A stretch of 64,000 bases of DNA. Source: G020354785 sp964534745 (GTDB lineage Bacteria > Bacteroidota > Bacteroidia > Bacteroidales > UBA10428). The position numbers and the translations under genes are program-made. Below the pieces are notes generated by a model that did not search any database, had not been told where the DNA came from, and worked only from the letters and a program-made list of their open reading frames with translations. Where the stretch lies: assembly GCA_964534745.1 (NCBI GenBank), contig CAZHQW010000009.1, positions 1 to 64,000 of the forward strand. The letters run 5' to 3'. How positions within the stretch are numbered: position 1 is the stretch's first letter; each line of letters opens with the position of its first letter. This document shows positions 41,259 to 49,037 of the stretch, in pieces.

Positions 41259-42053
41259 ATGAAACAATATCTTGATTTATTGGATCATGTTCTGAGAAAC
41301 GGTACAGGAAAGAAAGACAGGACCGGCACAGGGACAATAAATATTTTTGGATACCAGATGAGGTTCAATTTTAATGACGGATTTCCCCTGCTTACGACGA
41401 AAAAGCTGCATTTAAAATCTATTATACATGAATTATTGTGGTTCCTTAAAGGAGACACCAATATTAAGTACCTTAATGACAACGGGGTAACAATATGGGA
41501 TGAGTGGGCCGATGAAAAAGGGGACCTGGGACATATTTACGGCTACCAGTGGCGCTCCTGGCCAACATATGATGGCAGGTATATTGATCAGATATCGGGA
41601 CTGATAGACTCGATACGCAATAATCCCGATTCCAGGCGCCATATAGTCAGTGCATGGAATGTCGGAGACCTGGGGAATATGGCACTTCCTCCATGTCATG
41701 TGTTATTCCAGTTTTACGTTGAAAGGAATACTCTGTCCTGCCAGCTATATCAAAGAAGTGCCGACATATTCCTGGGCGTGCCATTTAATATTGCATCTTA
41801 TTCACTTTTATTGCTCATGATAGCCCAGGTTACCGGACTCAACCCCGGGGAGTTTATTCATACGCTGGGTGATGCACATGTATACTCAAATCATATTGAG
41901 CAGGTCAGATTGCAATTGTCCAGGGAACCCAGGAAACTGCCAACTATGAAGATTAATACACATATAAAGAGTATTTTTGATTTTAGATATGAGGATTTTA
42001 CACTCGGGGATTATAATCCGCATCCGCATATAAAAGGGGATATATCAGTATAA
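41259..42053 (+). CDS. thyA: Thymidylate synthase
   Basis: 264 residues, the standard ThyA length. It methylates dUMP with 5,10-methylene-THF, releasing dihydrofolate. The active-site Cys is in LPPCHVLFQFYV, followed by CQLYQRSADIFLGVPFNIASYSLL. Arg-rich phosphate binders DSRRHI and an N-terminal GTGTINIFGYQMRF are also present. folA, which recycles the dihydrofolate, follows after 8 bases, the classical thyA-folA operon. Confidence 0.97.
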   Translation: MKQYLDLLDHVLRNGTGKKDRTGTGTINIFGYQMRFNFNDGFPLLTTKKLHLKSIIHELLWFLKGDTNIKYLNDNGVTIWDEWADEKGDLGHIYGYQWRSWPTYDGRYIDQISGLIDSIRNNPDSRRHIVSAWNVGDLGNMALPPCHVLFQFYVERNTLSCQLYQRSADIFLGVPFNIASYSLLLLMIAQVTGLNPGEFIHTLGDAHVYSNHIEQVRLQLSREPRKLPTMKINTHIKSIFDFRYEDFTLGDYNPHPHIKGDISV

Positions 42054-42061
42054 GGTTTTTT

Positions 42062-42550
42062 ATGAAGAGCATATCCATAATAGTTGTTGTTACAGAAAAT
42101 AATGTTATAGGAAAGGATAATAAACTGCTTTTGCATATGCCGGATGATATTAAAAGGTTTAAAAGAATTACACTCGGCCATACCGTCATAATGGGCAAAA
42201 GAACATATGAATCATTGCCTGGAGGAGCTTTGCCGGGAAGGAAAAACATAGTAATTTCAGATAACAGGGATGACCGGTTCAAAGGCTGTATAATGGCCTA
42301 TTCTGTCGAGGATGCTATGGATAAATGTGATGATTCAAAAGAGAATTTCATAATAGGAGGAGGGACAATATATGCGCAGTTTATGAAATATGCGACAAAG
42401 CTGTATATAACCAGAGTGCACAAATCATTTGACGGTGATACCTTTTTCCCGGAACTTAATTACAATGAGTGGAAAGAGATTGAAAGGGAAGACCATAAAG
42501 ATGAGGAAAGAGATTTTTCATATTCATATATTACCTATGTGAGAAAATAA
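42062..42550 (+). CDS. folA: Dihydrofolate reductase
   Basis: 162 residues. It reduces dihydrofolate to tetrahydrofolate with NADPH. The N-terminal VVVTENNVIGKDNKLLLHMPDDIKRF region contains the substrate loop and the catalytic acid Asp. Cofactor motifs follow: VIMGKRTYESLPGGALPGRKNIV, then FIIGGGTIYAQFM. The end ITRVHKSFDGDTFFP is also conserved. It is coupled to thyA by an 8-base spacer. Confidence 0.96.
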   Translation: MKSISIIVVVTENNVIGKDNKLLLHMPDDIKRFKRITLGHTVIMGKRTYESLPGGALPGRKNIVISDNRDDRFKGCIMAYSVEDAMDKCDDSKENFIIGGGTIYAQFMKYATKLYITRVHKSFDGDTFFPELNYNEWKEIEREDHKDEERDFSYSYITYVRK

Positions 42551-42559
42551 ACTTATACT

Positions 42560-42712
42560 ATTAAGAGAATAGCATTTATTACCGGTTTGATTCTGTTGTC
42601 ATTTGCTGCAAAGCCACAGCAGGATAAAATTGTGGGACACTGGCTGACTACTGAAGGAGAATCACAGATAAGGATTTTCAGGGCTACCAATGGACAAGAG
42701 AACTGTCAGTGA
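42560..42712 (+). pseudogene. Remnant of a DUF2147-like exported protein gene
   Basis: A frame without an ATG, beginning right after the folA stop, encodes KRIAFITGLILLSFAA followed by QDKIVGHWLTTEGESQIRIF and RATNG, then meets a TGA at 42710. A signal-peptide-like segment joined to D-x-I-V-G-x-W-L-T-x-(D/E)-G-x-S matches the start of DUF2147 proteins, which are about 140-150 residues. Only about 50 residues remain, there is no normal start codon, and no continuation was seen in other frames. I read it as a decayed gene; an unrelated coincidence is less likely. Confidence 0.5.
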
Positions 42713-42890
42713 GGGAATAAAATGCACTAAAAAATGCTCATATTAAAAAAAAGCATATCACATATTTATCGGGTATTTTTAATCACTTGTAATTAAAAAT
42801 CACAAATTTATCAATAATAAAAAACAAACCGCCTGCATCTCCGTTTATTTGGTTGAAAACAAAACCTGATTAAGTCAACTTGAATAGACG
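42713..42890. other. AT-rich spacer before the MORN-variant lipoprotein gene
   Basis: Together with the remnant before it, this makes 340 bases without an intact gene. I see long A and T runs (for example around 42740-42760 and 42800-42830) but no promoter, terminator or RNA that I can support. Confidence 0.5.
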
Positions 42891-43361
42891 ATGAAATACT
42901 TTTTTATTATATTCTGCGTACTATCTGCAGCGTGTTCCAGGGAGATAATCATTACTGAAGAAGATATAAAGCAGGATCTTCTTTATGTTGCCAATGATAT
43001 AAAACCATTCTCAGGGACTTGCAAAATATTATATAGCGATACTTCGATGTTGAAGGAGCTGTTTGAATTTGTTAATGGTGTGATGGACGGGCGGTGTATC
43101 AGTTATTATGAAGACGGAAGTATTAAATGGAAGGGCAGCTATAAAAAGGGCAAGAGCTTCGGGAAATGGGAATACTGGGACAATAATGGGAACAAATATT
43201 GCGAAGCACATTTCGACAATGATTTATATAACGGTCCTTACAGGTCATGGTATGCAAACGGGCGGATAAAAGAGGCAGGCCAGTTTACAAAAAACATAAA
43301 GACAGGCAAATGGATTGTATATGATAATATGGGAAATGTTATCAGAATGTCTGTTTATTAA
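42891..43361 (+). CDS. MORN-variant (YwqK-type) repeat lipoprotein
   Basis: 156 residues with a lipoprotein leader (residues 3-14, lipobox LSAAC, Cys15). Four repeats of the YxDGxxxxxGxYxxGxxxGxWxxY kind follow: NGVMDGRCISYYEDGSIKW, KGKSFGKWEYWDNNGNKY, NDLYNGPYRSWYANGRIKE and NIKTGKWIVYDNMGN. Databases often call this family a 'YwqK antitoxin', but no toxin gene is adjacent and the lipoprotein leader argues for an envelope protein. Function unknown. Confidence 0.8.
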   Translation: MKYFFIIFCVLSAACSREIIITEEDIKQDLLYVANDIKPFSGTCKILYSDTSMLKELFEFVNGVMDGRCISYYEDGSIKWKGSYKKGKSFGKWEYWDNNGNKYCEAHFDNDLYNGPYRSWYANGRIKEAGQFTKNIKTGKWIVYDNMGNVIRMSVY

Positions 43362-43429
43362 TTCCGGCGTTTAAAATCCTACAGTCAAAAATTTGGGTAA
43401 ATTTACAGGAGTAATAAAACATTATTCAA

Positions 43430-43948
43430 ATGGAATTTTATGACCTGGTAAAAACCCGCGAGAGCATAAGGGAATATGATTCCACGAGGCCCGTAGAAAA
43501 GGAAAAGCTAATAAGAATACTTGATGCAGGCAGGCTGGCACCCTCTGCAGCGAACAGGCAGCCATGGCGTTTTCTGGTTGTTTCATCGGAACGGATGCTA
43601 AAAAAGGTAACAGCCTGCTATCACCGTGACTGGTTCAGCAGGGCGCCTCATATTCTGGTTGTTGCAGGCCGAAAGGCTGATGCCTGGGTAAGGCAGTATG
43701 ACGGGTATAATTCGCTGGAAACAGACCTTACAATAGCCATGGATCATATGATACTGGCCGCCGAGAATGAGGGTATCGGAGCCTGCTGGATTGCAGCATT
43801 CGACCCTGAAATACTTAGAGATGCATTATCTTTAAAGCGTGATGAGATAGTATATGCAATCACTCCATTAGGGTATCCACCTCAGGGATTCAGAAAAAAA
43901 GGGCATAAAGAAAGAAAATCGCTGGAAAATATCGTGACCTTTCTTTGA
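43430..43948 (+). CDS. Nitroreductase-family flavoprotein
   Basis: 172 residues. An N-terminal TRESIREYDSTRPVEKEKL and the FMN-binding LAPSAANRQPWRFLVV (residues 37-52) are the family hallmarks. The later IACMDH-like IAMDHMILAAENEGIGACWIAAF (with GIGxCW) and ITPLGYPPQ fit the C-side. These enzymes reduce nitro compounds, quinones or other acceptors with NAD(P)H as FMN homodimers. The natural substrate is unknown. The gene is convergent with the M14 peptidase, 9 bases apart. Confidence 0.9.
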   Translation: MEFYDLVKTRESIREYDSTRPVEKEKLIRILDAGRLAPSAANRQPWRFLVVSSERMLKKVTACYHRDWFSRAPHILVVAGRKADAWVRQYDGYNSLETDLTIAMDHMILAAENEGIGACWIAAFDPEILRDALSLKRDEIVYAITPLGYPPQGFRKKGHKERKSLENIVTFL

Positions 43949-43957
43949 AGTACGGGA

Positions 43958-46597
43958 TTAGTTATCTGTACCCGGTAACAGCAGGGCATTAAAAAGAAGT
44001 TTGTAGGTGCCCGGAGTTGAAGCCCTGAACTGAGGCTGGAACCCTGAGAGCACCAGTTGTCCCTTTCCTTTTTTCAGCCATACCATTATCGGTTTATTGG
44101 CAATAAGCTCTTCATTCTCAGCATAACCGCTCAATACTATGTTCTCTTCAGGTAAAGATGCTATTACCCTCCTGTCCATATCAAACCATGGTATTGAAGT
44201 CTTTAATACGGGATTACACCTTGAAAATGCACCTGCATAAGCAGGCATTCCATAAGCCAGGGGGTGATCATTATTCAGCTTTATTTTCAGTAATGAGCCC
44301 GGACAAAACAATCCCTGCTTCTGAAGATTTTCGGAGATATCACTAACAGGTAACTGGAATTCTTCTTTTTCGCCATTTTTCCCGGTCATTGTCAGAGAGC
44401 CTGTAAAAAGTCCCGCAGATCTGCCCCATGAAATAACCATGCCTCCTTCATTTATGAAATTCATCAGCTTGTCTATGCCTTCATCACCCATACCCCTGGT
44501 ATAATCGGGTGGATAAGTATAAGTTGCGTTCCATGTCTGGGGGGCTTTCGGTTTACCTTCCTTTAATAATTCATCATCCATATCAGGAAAGACAAGGACG
44601 TCGAATTCATCCGGAAGGCCTTTCGTTGCTATTTCCGAAGGCCTTAATACTTTATAGTTAATGTTATAACTGTCAAATATGAACCTGGTCCAGCCGGCAT
44701 CCATATCATGGAAGTAAGATTCTACCAGTCCGATACGTGGCATTTTAACTTTCTCAGTTCCTGTGGTGACAGCTGATTTTATAAATTCAGGGGTTATATT
44801 AAGCTCATTAATGATCTTGCCAATCTTTTCCCCGGTGCTTTTATCATAATATATTATAAAACTTCCGGGCATTATTTTTTTACCCTCGATATTAATTGTA
44901 TCGGTCAGCCTTTCGACTTCGATCTTATTATTCAGGGCTTTGAATGCTGCCCTGTAGCTTTCATTATACTGTGCAGGAAGAATGACAGCAGTATAATCAT
45001 CAGGAACCGGATTACTTATTTCTATTGGCAGCTCTAACCTTACCAGCGATTTATTCAAATCTTCAGAGTAAGTATTAAGTTCAATTATCTTCACACCCCT
45101 GTGGAGAGGCAACGACCAGCTTGTAATGTCATAGGGCCTCATTATTTCGCCTCCAGGAGTATAATGTCTTACAGGGTAGGCCTGTTTTTTAAGCACCTCA
45201 ATCAGAAATGCCCTGAATGGCTGGGAGAGAGGCACTACATAACAGCTTTCGGTAAGGTTTACGCCTTCTATAGTAGAGGGTACGGACGGTTTATATACAT
45301 TTATTCCGTGTTCATCAAGCAGATTGATAAGGTTAACCAGCTCCCCGGGATCATGCTGTTCGGTTGGAAACACAAAATAGTAAGGGGCTTCTGTCTTACC
45401 ATTTCGGACCTCAATCTGGCACAGGTCATTTTTGAATTTTAAAATTTCCTTTTTATAAATAGCGGCAGTCTTAATAATTGAATAAAATGAAGATATTTCA
45501 TACTGCACTATATCACTAAGTTTCCACCACCCTCCTTCCCATGGGAGAGGCATATTAATGCTCTTTTTGTATTCAGACAGTCCCTTACCCAATACCTGCA
45601 GCTCATCGGGCTCAATAAACACAGGTGTGGCATATTTTACACTTGCACATTCGGTGAAGAGTCCGATTACATTCTTATATGAAGCCGTGCATGTAGATCC
45701 GGGCCAGTAATCATCTATTAAATAATGTTGTGATACTCCGGCAAGGCCTTTCTCGGTCATATCCTTGGCCATGGCAGATCCCAGGAGCCAGGTCCAGCTC
45801 CATAGCTGTTCGTTAATATTCTCGGTAATAGGATCATGTACGGGCTGAACAAGGTACCGGGGACCGTTAAAGTACATCTGGTGTTTTTCAATAAGCACAT
45901 GGGGAAACCATGTTTTATTGTATAACTTGGCGATGGCCTTATTATCGCTCTGGGTGAGGCTGACAAAATCCCTGTTATTGTCGTGGCCCGTATACTTATG
46001 ATATATGCCGGGCATTGTACTTCCCTCGTAGGTGGTGTTTTTATATTTATTGTAATGGTCAACAACCATATCCAGTCCGTCCGGATTATGGCAGGGAACC
46101 ATCATAAGTACCACTTCGTCAAGGTACCTGAGCAGTTCGGGATCATCTGTCTCCGCTATTTCATATGCCAGCAGGGGAGCGCTTTGGGTCGGACCTACCT
46201 CGTTTGAATGCATGGAAAGGGTAGTTAAGATAAAGACCTTTCCTTCCTGCATATATTTTGCTTTTTCTTCAGGATCAATATTAGCATTAAGAGTAAGTTC
46301 CTCGTTAATTTGCCTTAATGATTCAAGATTTTTTATATTCTCTTCAGATGATAAGAAGACTACATACATTTTATTTCCCATTGGTGATTCGCCTATTTCC
46401 ATCATTTTCACTCTTGGCGATGCTTCATCAATTTTTTTAAGATAGTCTGTCAATGGCTGGTATTTAATTAACATTTTCTCATCTCCGGGCCGGAAACCAA
46501 AGAATTTCTCAGGGGCTATTATTCCATTTTTCCCCTGGCAGTATAAGCCGGACAGAAAAAAATAACAGCTGACGGCTATAGCAAAAGACTTTTTCAT
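43958..46597 (-). CDS. Secreted M14-family zinc metallopeptidase
   Basis: 879 residues with a signal peptide (3-19, ending LYCQG). The zinc carboxypeptidase domain covers about residues 40-350: His130 and Glu133 in LSMHSNEVGP, MMVPCHNPDGLDM, and FPHVLIEKHQMYFNG, where the third ligand probably lies. The remaining 500 residues include a glutamine-amidotransferase-like beta/alpha section (IGLVESYFHDMDAGW, then GGMVISWGRSAG) often found in large Bacteroidetes M14 proteins. It probably degrades peptides in the periplasm or medium. No T9SS domain is visible at the C-terminus. Confidence 0.88.
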   Translation of the reverse strand: MKKSFAIAVSCYFFLSGLYCQGKNGIIAPEKFFGFRPGDEKMLIKYQPLTDYLKKIDEASPRVKMMEIGESPMGNKMYVVFLSSEENIKNLESLRQINEELTLNANIDPEEKAKYMQEGKVFILTTLSMHSNEVGPTQSAPLLAYEIAETDDPELLRYLDEVVLMMVPCHNPDGLDMVVDHYNKYKNTTYEGSTMPGIYHKYTGHDNNRDFVSLTQSDNKAIAKLYNKTWFPHVLIEKHQMYFNGPRYLVQPVHDPITENINEQLWSWTWLLGSAMAKDMTEKGLAGVSQHYLIDDYWPGSTCTASYKNVIGLFTECASVKYATPVFIEPDELQVLGKGLSEYKKSINMPLPWEGGWWKLSDIVQYEISSFYSIIKTAAIYKKEILKFKNDLCQIEVRNGKTEAPYYFVFPTEQHDPGELVNLINLLDEHGINVYKPSVPSTIEGVNLTESCYVVPLSQPFRAFLIEVLKKQAYPVRHYTPGGEIMRPYDITSWSLPLHRGVKIIELNTYSEDLNKSLVRLELPIEISNPVPDDYTAVILPAQYNESYRAAFKALNNKIEVERLTDTINIEGKKIMPGSFIIYYDKSTGEKIGKIINELNITPEFIKSAVTTGTEKVKMPRIGLVESYFHDMDAGWTRFIFDSYNINYKVLRPSEIATKGLPDEFDVLVFPDMDDELLKEGKPKAPQTWNATYTYPPDYTRGMGDEGIDKLMNFINEGGMVISWGRSAGLFTGSLTMTGKNGEKEEFQLPVSDISENLQKQGLFCPGSLLKIKLNNDHPLAYGMPAYAGAFSRCNPVLKTSIPWFDMDRRVIASLPEENIVLSGYAENEELIANKPIMVWLKKGKGQLVLSGFQPQFRASTPGTYKLLFNALLLPGTDN

Positions 46598-46636
46598 TTT
46601 TTTACTTATTTAGACATATTTTTCAAAAATAGTCAA

Positions 46637-48697
46637 TTAATAAATATGATGCTGGTTTTTTAGCTTGAGGTGTACCGTATTCCTGTGTATTCCCAGATAT
46701 TCTGCCGCATTGGTCCGGTTATTATTTGAGTTGACAAGTGCAAATTCTATCATGTACTTCTCTATCCTGTTTATTAAAGTCTTATATATTTTACCTTTTT
46801 CAATTGCCCTGATTTCATTTTCAACCAGTTGTTTTAAGAGGTCTTCATTATCTTGTGCAATAAACAGGGCCATATCTTCAGGCAAATCGCGGATATCAAT
46901 AATCCTCTCACTCGTTAGTATTACTGCCCTCTCAATGATATTCTCAAGTTCCCTCACGTTGCCTGGCCATTTATAATTCATCAGGACATTCCTGCATGCA
47001 GAAGTAATCCCTTCAATATCCTTATTATATTTTTTATTGTATATATTGATAAAATGTTCTATAAAAAGGGGGATATCGTCCTTTCTTTCTTCGAGGGGAG
47101 GGATATCAATATTAATAACATTCAGCCTGTAGTACAGATCTTCCCTGAACTTATTTTCAGCAGTAAGTTTTTTGAGATTTTTATTGGTGGCTGCAATTAT
47201 TCTGACATCTACCCTGATGCTTTTTTCGCTTCCCAGGGGTTCTATCGTTCTTTCCTGCAATACTCTCAGTATCTTGGCCTGGAGATTAAGATCAAGATCC
47301 CCTATCTCGTCAAAGAATATTGTCCCGTTGTTGGCAAGAACGAATTTTCCGTTTTTGTCTTTTGCAGCATCAGTAAAAGCTCCCTTTTTATAGCCGAAAA
47401 GCTCCGACTCGAGAAGATTTTCAGGAATAGCTGCACAATTAATGCTTATAAACTGATTCCCCGCTCTTTTACTCTTATTATGAATTAGCCTGGCAATTAT
47501 TTCTTTGCCTGCTCCTGTGGGACCTGTGATCAGTGCCGTGGCATCTGTGGCTGCAATAACATCGACTGTCTCAAGTATTTTCAGGATTCTTTTATTTTTG
47601 CCCACAAAGACTATATTGCTCTCTTTTTCCATCAGTTTTTTCCTGAGTTCAATATTCTTCTTTAACAGGATTTCTTTTTCCCGTTTTGAAATGACATAGT
47701 TATATACTTTATTTGAAACAATTGTTGAAATCAAAGTAATAGTCTCAAATGTGCTTTCAAAATCTTCATCAGATATATATTCTTTTTCAATACTAAGCAC
47801 ACCAACGGTTTTATCTTCGTATTTAATGGGAACTGCAAAAAATGAGTTCTTTTCTCCTGTGCCCCTTCTTATTTTCATCCTATTGAGAAAGTCTATGCTT
47901 TTTGTGATGTCTCTGATTTTTATCCCGTTTCCATATTTAAAAACCTTGCCAACAACACCTTCTCCTATCTGGTATACGCCCCTTTTTATTGCATCTTCAC
48001 TTAATCCGTATCCTTTAAAGGCTTTCAATTTTTCGTGCCTGTCAAGAAGTACTATAGAACCTCTTTTTATGTTCATGACTTTTGAAATATAATCCATGAT
48101 CTTCTCAAAGATGTTCTCAAGCTGGAACTCATGTGCAAGTATATCCGCAACTTTAAGAAGCAGGTTCTGCCTTTCAATTTTATTTTTGAGGCTTTCTATT
48201 AAATTGGCTTTTTGTAAAATCTGTACTGCAAAGGATGATATTGTTTCGAGCAGGTTCAGGTGCTCGCTGGTAAATGCATTTAATTTATTGCTGTCAACAC
48301 TTATTACCCCAATTGTTACGTTTTCAAGCCTGAGAGGCACGGCGAGTTCGGATTTCAGGTCTTTTCTGACCCTTATGTAGTATTTTATACTGTCAACGTT
48401 ATTTACCAGCAGGGGCATGCCCGATTCCGCTACACGACCCGTTACACCTTCTCCCGGACCCAGTTTTATTTTTGATATTCTGGAAGGATTCAGTCCCCTG
48501 AATACTTTTAATTCCAGAATATTTGTATCCGGATTTATAATTCTTATGCTTCCTGTCGATGCCCCTGTAATCTCGATACACTTATCAATTAGATAGTTCA
48601 GGAGTTCATTCGGGGAAATGGCAGAGTTGATTATCTCGAGGATATCTTCAAGAATCTGTAATTTATAGGTATTGGTTACTTTTAAATTGTCGCTCAT
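46637..48697 (-). CDS. Sigma-54-dependent activator with two GAF domains
   Basis: 686 residues. Two GAF sensor domains (about 15-160 and 180-335) are joined by a coiled linker to an AAA+ domain: Walker A GPTGAGKE (392-399), the sigma-54 contact loop GAFTDA (439-444) and Walker B FFDEIGD (461-467). The C-terminal Fis-type helix-turn-helix ends the protein (TNAAEYLGIHRNTVHLKLK). This NifA-like layout senses small ligands through GAF and activates sigma-54 RNA polymerase. There is no response-regulator receiver domain. The divergent neighbour has a good -24/-12 promoter and is the natural target. Confidence 0.93.
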   Translation of the reverse strand: MSDNLKVTNTYKLQILEDILEIINSAISPNELLNYLIDKCIEITGASTGSIRIINPDTNILELKVFRGLNPSRISKIKLGPGEGVTGRVAESGMPLLVNNVDSIKYYIRVRKDLKSELAVPLRLENVTIGVISVDSNKLNAFTSEHLNLLETISSFAVQILQKANLIESLKNKIERQNLLLKVADILAHEFQLENIFEKIMDYISKVMNIKRGSIVLLDRHEKLKAFKGYGLSEDAIKRGVYQIGEGVVGKVFKYGNGIKIRDITKSIDFLNRMKIRRGTGEKNSFFAVPIKYEDKTVGVLSIEKEYISDEDFESTFETITLISTIVSNKVYNYVISKREKEILLKKNIELRKKLMEKESNIVFVGKNKRILKILETVDVIAATDATALITGPTGAGKEIIARLIHNKSKRAGNQFISINCAAIPENLLESELFGYKKGAFTDAAKDKNGKFVLANNGTIFFDEIGDLDLNLQAKILRVLQERTIEPLGSEKSIRVDVRIIAATNKNLKKLTAENKFREDLYYRLNVINIDIPPLEERKDDIPLFIEHFINIYNKKYNKDIEGITSACRNVLMNYKWPGNVRELENIIERAVILTSERIIDIRDLPEDMALFIAQDNEDLLKQLVENEIRAIEKGKIYKTLINRIEKYMIEFALVNSNNNRTNAAEYLGIHRNTVHLKLKNQHHIY

Positions 48698-49037
48698 GAT
48701 ATACAGAGATTTTTTTGAATATTTAATTTAAATGACCAAAATATGTGCATATAAACATAGAAATACAATATTTGCACAAATATAGTGCTTTTTTTGTTTA
48801 ATAAAAAGATTACTCCCTGCAAAAATGTATTTATTTTAACTTGTTTAACCGTCTAAAAATAAGCTATTTACAAAACAGATGCCTGATAAATTTCATATGG
48901 GCCCTTAATATATGCAGATTTGGTACAGTAATTGCCGGTAATTAAAGATTAAGAATACCAAAATATATAAAAATCAAAATTATAATAACCGTAGATTGAA
49001 ATAGTATTTCTTTTTTTGCAGAGCTAAATAATATATA
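48698..49037. other. 340-base divergent regulatory region
   Basis: No gene is present. It contains a -24/-12 element facing the PEP-domain gene (48921-48935), a TATATTTG box on the minus strand (48777-48784) that could serve the activator gene, and two identical TTGTTTAA octamers at 48794-48801 and 48841-48848 that might be activator sites. The rest is AT-rich and featureless to me. Confidence 0.55.
48921..48935 (+). promoter_or_regulatory. Sigma-54 (-24/-12) promoter candidate
   Basis: TGGTACAGTAATTGC matches the sigma-54 consensus TGGCACG-N4-TTGC with the invariant GG and GC at the exact spacing; the -24 box differs at one position (T for C) and the seventh base is A. It would start transcription near 48947, leaving a leader of about 90 bases before the ATG at 49038. 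The gene reading away on the other side encodes a sigma-54 activator, which supports the call. Confidence 0.65.

Noticed and set aside
42891..43361. Antitoxin of a toxin-antitoxin pair (database name YwqK)
   Set aside because: No toxin-like partner is next to it and it has a lipoprotein leader; the MORN-variant repeats alone do not indicate an antitoxin.
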